Assembly (NCBI RefSeq): GCF_026162425.1
Contig: NZ_JAOBQJ010000004.1
Span: forward strand, 1-64,000
Reading direction: 5' to 3'
DNA length: 64,000 bases
DNA from: Flexivirga meconopsidis
GTDB lineage: Bacteria > Actinomycetota > Actinomycetes > Actinomycetales > Dermatophilaceae
Shown here: piece after piece, positions 8,228-16,409 of the stretch
How positions within the stretch are numbered: the first letter of the stretch is position 1
Layout of the letters: every line of letters starts with the position of its first letter
The notes under the pieces: generated by a model
Databases searched by the model: none
What the model saw: only the letters and a program-made list of their open reading frames with translations
What the model was told of the DNA's origin: nothing
Program-made: the position numbers and the translations under genes

Positions 8228-9738
8228 TGAAACCACGCCGCAAAGACGGCCGCGATATGGCCCGCCTGCTCCACGACTTCGGGCACGAACTGCCACGGGT
8301 CCCCGCACCGGTGCCGACCCCGAAAGACCCGCGGCTGTTCCACTACGCCTCACGTGGCGGAGCCAAACGTCGCGGCCGAGGCTGGGCGCCAGCCAAGGCA
8401 CCCGTGACCGCTTGGCGGATGACATCGGACCAGGCGCCGGTCCTGTGGCCCTTCGTGGCAACCCCGGGTCTGCCGCCCACCGGCGCGCAGATGGGTATCG
8501 ACCAGCTCAGCGGCGGCTCGTTCTTCGCCGACCCACTCGGATGGGTCCTGGACGACGAGGTCCCGGTCACCAACCCCAACATCATGCAGTTCGGCAAACC
8601 AGGCCGTGGAAAGTCCGGCAACACCAAGGCCTTCTGCCTGCGGATGATGGACTTCGGCTACCGCACGCTGATCCTGGGCGACCCGAAAGACGAATACGAG
8701 AAGCTCTGCCAGGCCCTGGGCGTGGAGCCGTTTGCGATCGGCCCCGGAATGCCCGCACGAATCAATCCGCTGGCATTCGGTCCGCTGGGCCAGGGGTGGG
8801 AGAAGCTGTCCGCCGAGGAAGCCCAGCGACGTGCCCCGATCATCTTCGGGCGATGGCTCACCCTGGTCCGCGGGCTCGTCGGCTCCCAACGCATCGGCGA
8901 AGACCGCGTGCCCTTCGGCCCGGACGAAGGCAACGTCGTCGAGAACGCATTGCGCGTGCTCACTGGATACAGCGCCGGCGCATCGCGGCTGCGGGAAACC
9001 ACCATCCCGGAACTGTGGTACCTGCTGCACAACCCGACCGAAGAACTGATCGCTGAATGCCGCTACAGCTCGGAGCGTCACTTCCTCGACGAGACACGGT
9101 TGCTGCGCAACGCCCTCGGTCAGCTGGTCTCCGGTGCATTGGCCGGAATGTTCGATGCCCACACCACGATCGACGTCGACTGGAAAGCACCGATCCAGAG
9201 CCTGAGCCTGCGTCGGCTCGAACCGCTCGGCGATGACGCGATGGGCATCGCGCTGACCTGCATCGGATCGTGGGGGCGCGGCATGCGCGAAATGGCCGAC
9301 CCCGGAGACCTGCGAGTTGTGGTCCGCGACGAGATCTGGAAGCAATTCCGCCTCGGCCCTGAGGCCGTCAAGGCGTATGACGCGGATCTACGGCTCTCCC
9401 GCACTGACGGCGACATCCAGTGGGCCAACGCCCACAAGCCGTCAGACCCGATGTCGGCGGGCGACCAGGGATCGCAAGCCGTCGCGATCGCCAAAGACCT
9501 CATGCACCTGGCAGACATCAAAATCCTGATGGGCCAAGACAACGCGATCGGCGACGAACTCGAACAGCTCCTCGGCCTTGGACCCATCGCCCGCTCCCTG
9601 ATCACCGGCTGGGGCATGCAAGGCAAGGGTCGAGGCCTGTGGGTGGTCGGCGAGCAGATGTACAAAGTGCAGACGGTGCTGCACCCGCTCGAGCGGGAGT
9701 TGACCTTCACCAACGAGGCGATCGAGTCGGCGGCCTGA
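8224..9738 (+). CDS. VirB4-like conjugation ATPase
   Basis: 504 residues. Walker A is GKPGRGKS at about residues 124-131, followed by the KDEYEKLC motif shared by VirB4/TraC proteins. A Walker B-like segment (LRVVVRDEIWKQF) is near residue 365. The usual N-terminal domain is absent, presumably supplied by the neighbouring SCO6880-type protein. Such ATPases drive assembly and transport in type IV secretion at the cytoplasmic membrane. The start overlaps the preceding stop. The family assignment is firm. Confidence 0.85.
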   Translation: MMKPRRKDGRDMARLLHDFGHELPRVPAPVPTPKDPRLFHYASRGGAKRRGRGWAPAKAPVTAWRMTSDQAPVLWPFVATPGLPPTGAQMGIDQLSGGSFFADPLGWVLDDEVPVTNPNIMQFGKPGRGKSGNTKAFCLRMMDFGYRTLILGDPKDEYEKLCQALGVEPFAIGPGMPARINPLAFGPLGQGWEKLSAEEAQRRAPIIFGRWLTLVRGLVGSQRIGEDRVPFGPDEGNVVENALRVLTGYSAGASRLRETTIPELWYLLHNPTEELIAECRYSSERHFLDETRLLRNALGQLVSGALAGMFDAHTTIDVDWKAPIQSLSLRRLEPLGDDAMGIALTCIGSWGRGMREMADPGDLRVVVRDEIWKQFRLGPEAVKAYDADLRLSRTDGDIQWANAHKPSDPMSAGDQGSQAVAIAKDLMHLADIKILMGQDNAIGDELEQLLGLGPIARSLITGWGMQGKGRGLWVVGEQMYKVQTVLHPLERELTFTNEAIESAA

Positions 9739-9742
9739 GCCC

Positions 9743-11320
9743 ATGAAGAAGGTCGTCATCGGTCTCGCGATGGTCTTGGCCCTCATGGTGGCCGCACCCC
9801 TCGCGGCAGCCGTGATGATCGTCGTGGTGTCTTCCCCAGCCGCCGGGGAAGAGCTCAAAGCGCAGGAATGCCAGTCGGGTTCGACGGTCGCGACCGGCCC
9901 ATGGCGTGCGCCGACGGCGCAGAAGTACGTCATCACCTCTGGGTTTGGCCACCGGACGTCACCAGGTGGCGGTATTGGTTCCACCTACCACGAAGGCGTC
10001 GACATCGCGATGCTCCCCAAGCCGGGGTCGGTGCTCGCCGCCGCGGCCGGCACAGTCAAAGTCGCGGGCCCCTACAGCGGATTGGGGAACGCCGTCGTAC
10101 TCGACAACGGCTCCGGGGTCTCGACGACCTACGGCCACATGGCCAAGCTCGACGCGAAGATCAAGGTCGGATCGAAGGTCACCATCGGGCAGCGCCTTGG
10201 GCTGGAAGGGTCGACAGGAAACTCGACCGGCAACCACCTGCACTTCGGCGTCACAGAGAACGGCAAGTACATCAACCCCGTGCCGTTCATGAGCCAGCAC
10301 GGCGCACCCCTGAACGGGCAGCGCGTCGCACCGCCCCCGCCGAAGAAGACTCCTCCGGGCGACCCCGGCGGCGAAGGCGGGATCGGTTTCCCGCTGCCGC
10401 CGCCCGGGAAGCCACGGAAGGCGTCGCTGCACAACCCGCCCATCGTCATCCCCAGCGCGATCAAGGCGTTCTACGTGAAGGCCGCCAAGCACTACAAATT
10501 GCCGTGGACCCTGCTGGCCGGAATCGGCATGGAAGAGACCTCGCACGGATTCAATCTGGGGGTGAGCTCAGCCGGGGCCCAGGGGCTGATGCAGTTCATG
10601 CCCTCGACCTGGGCGACATACGGGGTCGACGGCGACGGCGACGGCAAAGCCGACATCGACAACAACGCCGATTCCATCATGACGGCGGCGAACTATCTGA
10701 CAAAGCTCGGAGTGACCACCGGCGGAGCAGCAGGCGTCAAAAGGGCAATCTTCGGATACAACCACGCCCAGTGGTACGTCAACGACGTGCTGTACTACGC
10801 CGCCAAATACGGTGGCGGCACCGTGCAAGGGGACCCCACCGAGTGCGGTACCGGGAAGGGCAACGGGAACCCAGACCTGCCGCCGCTGAAGAGCAAACGA
10901 GTGAAGAAACTGCTCACCTGGGCCAAGAACCACCTAGGTGACAACTACGTGATGGGGGCCAACGGACCACACACCTGGGACTGCTCCAGCTTCGCCTCGG
11001 CGGCATACCGACAGATAGGTATCACCATGCCCAGGACCGCCCAAGTGCAGCAGAAGTGGCTGGCGTCCGGGAACGGATTCCGGGTGTCACCCAGCGATGC
11101 CAAGCCCGGCGACCTGATCTTCTTCGACAGCTACCTCGGCCCCAACGCCATCGGCCACGTCGAAATGGTCTTTAACCCCGCCACACACCAAGCGATAGGT
11201 GCGCAGAACCCGAAAATCGGAGTCGCGATGACCGACTACTCGCATGACATGAAGAACAAGCACATCTTCCAGGTGTGGCGGGTAGGTGACATCGCGGATA
11301 GCGGCAAACACACAATGTAA
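9743..11320 (+). CDS. Three-domain peptidoglycan hydrolase (M23 + SLT + NlpC/P60)
   Basis: 525 residues. An N-terminal signal/anchor helix (residues 4-30) is followed by three catalytic domains. Residues 62-180 are an M23 (LytM) endopeptidase with zinc ligands His83, Asp87 and His167 (HLHFG motif). Residues 235-360 are a lytic transglycosylase-like domain with Glu264/265 and a GAQGLMQFMPSTW motif. Residues 385-515 are an NlpC/P60 domain with Cys414 (DCSSF) and His472 (GHVEM). It lies four bases after the VirB4-like gene and would open the cell wall for the transfer channel. Finding all three activities in one chain is uncommon. Confidence 0.88.
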   Translation: MKKVVIGLAMVLALMVAAPLAAAVMIVVVSSPAAGEELKAQECQSGSTVATGPWRAPTAQKYVITSGFGHRTSPGGGIGSTYHEGVDIAMLPKPGSVLAAAAGTVKVAGPYSGLGNAVVLDNGSGVSTTYGHMAKLDAKIKVGSKVTIGQRLGLEGSTGNSTGNHLHFGVTENGKYINPVPFMSQHGAPLNGQRVAPPPPKKTPPGDPGGEGGIGFPLPPPGKPRKASLHNPPIVIPSAIKAFYVKAAKHYKLPWTLLAGIGMEETSHGFNLGVSSAGAQGLMQFMPSTWATYGVDGDGDGKADIDNNADSIMTAANYLTKLGVTTGGAAGVKRAIFGYNHAQWYVNDVLYYAAKYGGGTVQGDPTECGTGKGNGNPDLPPLKSKRVKKLLTWAKNHLGDNYVMGANGPHTWDCSSFASAAYRQIGITMPRTAQVQQKWLASGNGFRVSPSDAKPGDLIFFDSYLGPNAIGHVEMVFNPATHQAIGAQNPKIGVAMTDYSHDMKNKHIFQVWRVGDIADSGKHTM

Positions 11321-11479
11321 ATAGTTGTAGTTAGTTAGTAGTGGGCGGGCCGACGACACGTCGGCCGGTGGAGCCGCCGCACTGATCGGCGGCAGCGTGG
11401 CCGTTCAGTTCCGCAGCACCGGCCGGGTTGTGACCTACCGTGAGATCGACCATCACCGATCAGTAGAGAGGCCTTCCCG

Positions 11480-11806
11480 ATGCAGCGGGTGCAGATCATC
11501 CTTGAGGACGACATCGACGGATCGCCGGCCGACGAAACCGTGCAGGTCGGGCTCGACGGAAGGCAGTACGAGATCGACTTGAGCGCTGCGCACGCCGCCG
11601 AACTGCGCGACAACCTGGCACCGTTCATCCAGGTTGCCCGCCGCTCGCAGACGGGGCGCAAGACCGCTCGACCGACACGGGCAGTGCCGACGGGCGTCGA
11701 CAACGCCGCAGTGCGTGCGTGGGCGAAGGCCCACAAGATCGAGGTCTCACCTCGTGGCCGCATCGCCCAGCAGGTGATTGACAAATACCTCGCCGCCGGG
11801 AACTGA
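11480..11806 (+). CDS. lsr2: Lsr2-family nucleoid protein
   Basis: 108 residues. The N-terminal half (RVQIILEDDIDGSPADETV) is the Lsr2 dimerisation domain. The C-terminal half, residues 72-105, has AVRAWAKAHKIEVSPRGRI, in which the RGR loop is the AT-hook-like DNA-binding motif. Lsr2 binds AT-rich DNA and silences foreign genes in actinobacteria. A plasmid copy probably moderates expression of the element. The gene stands alone between two transfer clusters and is followed by a double hairpin. Confidence 0.9.
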   Translation: MQRVQIILEDDIDGSPADETVQVGLDGRQYEIDLSAAHAAELRDNLAPFIQVARRSQTGRKTARPTRAVPTGVDNAAVRAWAKAHKIEVSPRGRIAQQVIDKYLAAGN

Positions 11807-11822
11807 TCTACTCCTGGGCTGC

Positions 11823-11873
11823 CCCGCAGGTGTGTTGGAGCACCTGCGGGTCTGTTCGGGGCAAGCCCCGAAC
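11823..11873 (+). terminator. Tandem hairpins after lsr2
   Basis: CCCGCAGGTG (11823-11832) pairs with CACCTGCGGG (11841-11850). A second stem, GTTCGGGGC (11854-11862) with GCCCCGAAC (11865-11873), follows at once. There is no long U-tract, as is usual in high-GC actinobacteria. They lie directly after the lsr2 stop. Confidence 0.7.
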
Positions 11874-12019
11874 GGAAGGAAGGAATTGAGGTTCATCCTG
11901 GACCCGATCGTAGCGGCGAACCACACGCGGAGCTCGTCAGGCAGACAGGCCATCGGGCGGCTCTGCGCGTCATTCCAAGCGCCGTATCGGTGCTGGTGCC
12001 AGCTGGCACGATGACGTGC

Positions 12020-12508
12020 ATGAGCGGCGCGCTCGGCGACCCGGACGGGCATGGTCAGTTCGGCATCCTCGACGAGGACGCGGACGGGCTGCTCTGCCAT
12101 GAATGCGGTCGGCGGCTCACCCACCTCGGCCTGCACGCCTGGAAGAGTCACGGCATCACCGCCGCCGAGTACCGCCAGGCGCACGGCCTCGCGCGCAGCA
12201 GAGGTCTCGTCGCCAGCGACACCCTCGCAACGATCCGAGCCAACGGCCGCCGGAACTACGGCACCAACGGCCGCTTCGTTGACGCGCGCGATCCCGCCGC
12301 CGCGACGGCAGCACGGCTGGGCGCCGGTGCCGGCATGTCGCCTGCGGGACTCGCGGCCAGCCGCGCCCGCCCGGGCCGTGCCCGGCTCGGCACCGTAGTC
12401 GTCTGCCGGTGGTGCGGTGCTCAGTTTTGCCCGCTCACGAGTGCTCGGCGGCGCCGGTTCTGCTCGAAGTCCTGCGCCAGCAAGGCGACACGGGCCAGAC
12501 GACAGTGA
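12020..12508 (+). CDS. Ros/MucR-type zinc finger protein
   Basis: 162 residues from the ATG at 12020; an ATG at 12011 is also possible. Residues about 24-60 hold a Ros/MucR-like motif (CHECGRRLTHLGLHAWKSH), with two Cys and two His spaced as zinc ligands, and the family's ITAAEYRQAHGL signature. The C-terminus carries a second Cys cluster (CRWCGAQFC, then RRRFCSKSC). Such proteins bind DNA as repressors, and actinobacteriophages and plasmids carry many. Its targets here are unknown. Confidence 0.65.
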   Translation: MSGALGDPDGHGQFGILDEDADGLLCHECGRRLTHLGLHAWKSHGITAAEYRQAHGLARSRGLVASDTLATIRANGRRNYGTNGRFVDARDPAAATAARLGAGAGMSPAGLAASRARPGRARLGTVVVCRWCGAQFCPLTSARRRRFCSKSCASKATRARRQ

Positions 12509-12603
12509 TTCAAGCGCTGCCTGACGCCGACTTCATGCGATCCCGGTGACCGCCGGAGGCCCTTGAACGTCCTTCGGGTTGGTGAACCGATCTAGGAGGA
12601 GTC

Positions 12604-13056
12604 ATGCAGAAAGCTCGTCGCCGCGACCCCGTCCCGTGGACGTGGGAGATCCCGTTCGCGATCACGGTGGCCATCTTGGTCGTGTTATCGCTCGGCGTGC
12701 AGCTGGGTCGAGCGATCGCGAACCTGTTGTCGGGGGACGGTTGGACGTGGGCACCCAGAGCCGAGCTGTTCAGTAGCTTGCCCGGTGTCCTGGGCGGCCA
12801 CGCCGATAGCGGCCTCACTGGCGCAGGCCACGGCGCCGGCGTGCATCTGTTGTGGGCGTGCGTGATCGTCGTCGAACTGGGCCTGATCGTGGCCGCAGGC
12901 TGGGGCGTGAAAGCTGGGATGGACCGCTTGGGACCGAACCGACTACGCGGAATGGCCAGCCGTGGCGAGGCCGAGCAACTACTGGGCCGGTCGCGGCTGC
13001 GGGAGGTCGCGCCGGTGATCCGACCGGACCTGTACGGCAAGAGGAGCAGCCGATGA
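12604..13056 (+). CDS. Two-helix membrane protein before the coupling protein
   Basis: 150 residues with hydrophobic helices at about 15-40 and 80-100, and a basic cytoplasmic C-terminus. TAGGAGG lies close upstream of the ATG. The stop overlaps the coupling-protein start (ATGA). VirD4/TraG proteins normally carry two N-terminal membrane helices, which the coupling protein here lacks. I infer that this small protein provides the membrane anchor as a separate chain. Confidence 0.6.
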   Translation: MQKARRRDPVPWTWEIPFAITVAILVVLSLGVQLGRAIANLLSGDGWTWAPRAELFSSLPGVLGGHADSGLTGAGHGAGVHLLWACVIVVELGLIVAAGWGVKAGMDRLGPNRLRGMASRGEAEQLLGRSRLREVAPVIRPDLYGKRSSR

Positions 13057-14507
13057 GGGCGTTACGGGTAGACCCGGCCGAGGTCGGCTGGAAGATCGGC
13101 ACGGCGCACGAGCCACGCGGTGGCGAGCTGTGGCAGCCATGGGACCGTACCGCCGGCGTGATCGGACCCCAGGGCTCCGGTAAAACCCTCGATCTGCTGA
13201 TCCCAGCGCTACTCGGCGCACCCGGTGGGGCGTTGGTCACACTGACCAAGCTCGACGACCTCCTACTGAGCCTGACCGCCCGGCGGCGGGACGGGCGACC
13301 GTGCGTGGTGCTCGACCCCTTCGGGCTGGCCAGCGGACTGGACGAGCTGATCTTCGACCCGATCGCCGGCTGCGTCGACTCGATGATCGCTGAACGCCGA
13401 GCCAAAGCGTTCACCGCCGGCACCGTCAAAGGAGCCATCCAGGGAGGACAGGGCGATGACGCCGCCCGGTTCTACGCCGCCGAGGCGGCCAAGGTCCTCC
13501 AGGCCTATTTCCACGCTGCCGCACTGAGTGGCAGGACCCTGGAAGACGTGCTGCGGTGGGTGGCGAATCCGCAGAGCACCACCGACCCGACCGAGATCTT
13601 GCGCGAGCACCCACACGCAGCGCCGTTCTGGCACGGACTACTGCACGGGGCGTTGAACGGCGACGATCGCACCGCCGGCAACACCATCACCACGGTGCAG
13701 CAAGCGATGAGCCTGTTCTTCCAGCAGGACATCCGCCGCCGGTGCGTGCCCGGAGAAGGCCGGCCGGCAACCGACATCGCCAAGGTCATCCAGCAGGGCG
13801 GGACGATCTACCTGCTCGGCCGCGAAGACCCGTACGCCAGCGCATCGCCGCTGATGACCGCGGTCGCCGAGCATGTCCTCGATATGTCGCTACTGGCGGC
13901 CAACAACACACCGTGGGGCAGGTTGTGCCCACCATTCCTGGCCTGCCTGGACGAGCTGCCGTCAACAGCGCCGCTGCCGACACTGCGGACCCGAATGGCC
14001 AACGAACGAGCCCTGGGGTTGTCGTTCATCTACGCGGCGCAGACCTGGCGACAGCTGTCCTCGATCTTCGGTGAGAACGATGCCCGAGCGTTGTTCGGGT
14101 TGACCAACACGCTGATCATGTTCGGCGGCTCCAAGGACGTGGCGTTCAACCAAGAGATCTCCGACCTGGTCGGCATGGTCCGGGTCTCACGCACCAGCTG
14201 GCAGACCGGGCAGATGGGCGGGCGCACCACCTCGGGGGAGGACATCGCGATCCTGCGGCCGGAGGAGATCCGGCAGTTGGAGGAGCGGCATGCCCTGGTG
14301 ATCGCCGAGAACGGCAAGCCGATCATCGCCCGCTTGCATCGGTCCATCGACGGAGCCGCAGGTAAGCAACTGCTGGCCGAACAGGACAAGCTGCGGGTCT
14401 CTTTGGCGGCCGTCCGCAGCAAGGCCATCACACCCGAAGCCCGCACAACCGCAGCCCTGGTGGAAGCCAAGCGCCGGGGCCTGACCGTTGACAGGAGTCA
14501 GCAGTGA
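13053..14507 (+). CDS. VirD4/TraG-like coupling protein
   Basis: 484 residues from the ATG overlapping the preceding stop. Walker A is GPQGSGKT at residues 38-45. A Walker B segment (FLACLDELPS) and the TraD/TraG C-terminal motif (RALGLSFIYAAQTWRQL) follow near residues 300-335. There are no membrane helices; those are on the preceding gene. Coupling proteins link the relaxase-DNA complex to the type IV secretion channel and pump DNA. Family assignment is firm. The four-base overlaps on both sides show a single translated unit. Confidence 0.85.
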   Translation: MRALRVDPAEVGWKIGTAHEPRGGELWQPWDRTAGVIGPQGSGKTLDLLIPALLGAPGGALVTLTKLDDLLLSLTARRRDGRPCVVLDPFGLASGLDELIFDPIAGCVDSMIAERRAKAFTAGTVKGAIQGGQGDDAARFYAAEAAKVLQAYFHAAALSGRTLEDVLRWVANPQSTTDPTEILREHPHAAPFWHGLLHGALNGDDRTAGNTITTVQQAMSLFFQQDIRRRCVPGEGRPATDIAKVIQQGGTIYLLGREDPYASASPLMTAVAEHVLDMSLLAANNTPWGRLCPPFLACLDELPSTAPLPTLRTRMANERALGLSFIYAAQTWRQLSSIFGENDARALFGLTNTLIMFGGSKDVAFNQEISDLVGMVRVSRTSWQTGQMGGRTTSGEDIAILRPEEIRQLEERHALVIAENGKPIIARLHRSIDGAAGKQLLAEQDKLRVSLAAVRSKAITPEARTTAALVEAKRRGLTVDRSQQ

Positions 14508-15175
14508 ATACCGACGCCGCGCGCGAACCCCAGGTCGCCTCGATGGTGCGACCCTTCCCGGAAGGCGGCAGCATGGTGCGGCTGGCCTACCGGGAGCTCA
14601 GCATCGCCGCCAACGGCGACAAGGACCAGGTCAAGGCTCTCGGACCGTTGCACATGCTGCCTCGGCCGTGGGATCCGCCGACGTGTCGGCGACCCGAATT
14701 GCGCGAACAGCTGTGGGAGTGGCTGGAGGAAGTCGTCAGCTGGCTCAATCGGGAGTACACCTGGGACGTGACCGGGGCGATCCCTCCCTGTTGGCCTCAA
14801 CACCCTCATCTGGTGCACGAGATCGCGGTGCTGGCGGACCAACGTCGCCGCGCGGGCCTTGCCTTCGACAGCAACGCGATGGAGGAATGGCACCGCTACG
14901 CGCTGCCGGCGTTCGCCGACCGGATGCGCAACCGGCTCAAAGATCACTGCGAGGACGGGCACCAAGGCTGGCCGGGCCGCGGCCGGTATGCCCGGTTCAC
15001 AAGCGACCAGTCGGTGCACGAGCGGCAGGAGACCTACGCCGCCGACGTTCGCACGACCGCACTCGGCCGCAGGATCGAGCACAAGGTCGCGGAGGAGAGC
15101 CGCCCCCGGCTGGCGTCGGTCAACCTGGACACCGGCGAGCTGGGCGATTTACCCGAGGGTCCTCAACCGGAGTAG
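14504..15175 (+). CDS. DUF4913-type protein
   Basis: 223 residues from a GTG overlapping the coupling-protein stop. The middle third (LWEWLEEVVSWLNREYTW, then PHLVHEIAVLADQRRRAG) matches the pattern of the DUF4913 family, which is found next to coupling proteins in actinobacterial conjugative elements. No catalytic motif is visible. I infer a cytoplasmic accessory role in DNA transfer from its constant neighbourhood. Confidence 0.65.
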   Translation: MNTDAAREPQVASMVRPFPEGGSMVRLAYRELSIAANGDKDQVKALGPLHMLPRPWDPPTCRRPELREQLWEWLEEVVSWLNREYTWDVTGAIPPCWPQHPHLVHEIAVLADQRRRAGLAFDSNAMEEWHRYALPAFADRMRNRLKDHCEDGHQGWPGRGRYARFTSDQSVHERQETYAADVRTTALGRRIEHKVAEESRPRLASVNLDTGELGDLPEGPQPE

Positions 15176-15182
15176 TCGAAGA

Positions 15183-15836
15183 TCAGGGCGCGAAGACCGC
15201 CACGGCGATGAGTGAGCCCAGCAGCATCCACGGTCCGAACGCGATCCGAGTGCTGCTGGGTTTGCCGCGCCGTGTGACCGCGACCCACGCCAGGCACAAC
15301 AACGAGGACAGCAACATCGCCCACCACAGCACACCAAGGCCGACAGCCCCGAGGGCGAGACCCAGGACGGCCGCGAGCTTGACGTCGCCGAGTCCGACCG
15401 CGCCACCGCCGACCAGGTGCAACGTGAGGTAGCAGCCGCCGGCCAGGACGAGGCCGACTCCACCCAGGACCGGCACCTGGAGCCGGTGCGTCGTGGCCGA
15501 GACAACGACGACCGCGATTAGGGAGGCGACTGCAACCGGTCCGAGCACGCGATCCGGCAGCCGGTGCACGTCCAGGTCGACCGCGGCGAGCCACGGCCCG
15601 GTGACGGCCAATGGCGCCAGTAACAGCAACGCCCACGGCCGGTCGGGTGACAACCGCAGGCCCAGGGCCGTGGCAGCTATCACGGCAGTCGGCAGCACCC
15701 ATGCCGCCGAGGACGGCTGCGGGAGAACAGCTTCGTGGTCGTAGCGGTACCGCAGGGTGCGTAGGTTGCGGACGCTCAGGACCCCGGTGAGTGCGCCGAC
15801 CAGTGCCGCGGCCACGGTGAAACCTGCGGTGTCCAT
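15183..15836 (-). CDS. Type IV prepilin peptidase (A24 family)
   Basis: 217 residues with about six membrane helices. The two aspartates of A24 aspartyl proteases are visible: one in AAVDLDVHRLPD and one in VGLGDVKLA (GxGD motif). The N-terminal zinc-binding methylase domain is absent, as in the short actinobacterial forms. These enzymes cleave prepilin leader peptides at the membrane. No pilin gene is seen in the window, so the substrate is unknown. An alternative ATG at 15884 would add 16 residues. It is convergent with the transfer operon, only seven bases away. Confidence 0.75.
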   Translation of the reverse strand: MDTAGFTVAAALVGALTGVLSVRNLRTLRYRYDHEAVLPQPSSAAWVLPTAVIAATALGLRLSPDRPWALLLLAPLAVTGPWLAAVDLDVHRLPDRVLGPVAVASLIAVVVVSATTHRLQVPVLGGVGLVLAGGCYLTLHLVGGGAVGLGDVKLAAVLGLALGAVGLGVLWWAMLLSSLLCLAWVAVTRRGKPSSTRIAFGPWMLLGSLIAVAVFAP

Positions 15837-15911
15837 GGCGCTGACGGTACGGGAATTGGCAGCTCGCGCCGTTGCGTCATCCACAGCCTCCGGCGCGCTA
15901 CGTGTAGTTCC

Positions 15912-16409
15912 TCAGCGCCGGGGTGCGCGCAGGCGAACGGTCATGTTCGGTGCCGGATCCGGCCGGGACGGATCTCGACGCCTGCTGACCTGCTGGGCCT
16001 CGGCGCGATCCAGGTCAGTCGACGGGCCGCGGTCGCTGCTGGTGGAGGTCGTAGACATCCGCTGGGGTGTGCGTACGAGGCTCTCGGAGATCGTGAAGTC
16101 GGCGTGCCGGCCATGGTTGGACGTGAACCCAAACCTCCGATACAGCCGGTCGAGGCCGGCACGGGACGAACCGAATGAGGTGTCCGGGGTGCCCGCGAGA
16201 ATCCAGCCGTGACGATCGGCGGCCGCCGTCAGTTCGCAAAGAGTCTGAGTCCCAATGCCGTTACGGCGCAACGGCTTCGGAACTTGTAGCAAGGCGATCA
16301 CGATCAGGTCGTCGCGAAGTGCCGTGATGCGCAGTTGCTGGACGTTGCCTGGCTCGAGCAGCCGGGCCCGCAGCGCCGCAACCTGCTCGACGACGGCAGG
16401 GCTGGTCAT
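15912..16409 (-). CDS. GNAT-fold acetyltransferase-like protein
   Basis: 165 residues. Residues 42-100 carry the GNAT core (PLRRNGIGTQTLCELTAAAD, then a C-terminal YRRFGF motif), with RRNGIGT as the acetyl-CoA binding loop. From about 112 onward the protein is a Ser/Arg-rich tail without structure. The ATG overlaps the helicase stop (ATGA), so the two are cotranslated. The substrate is unknown. Confidence 0.65.
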   Translation of the reverse strand: MTSPAVVEQVAALRARLLEPGNVQQLRITALRDDLIVIALLQVPKPLRRNGIGTQTLCELTAAADRHGWILAGTPDTSFGSSRAGLDRLYRRFGFTSNHGRHADFTISESLVRTPQRMSTTSTSSDRGPSTDLDRAEAQQVSRRRDPSRPDPAPNMTVRLRAPRR

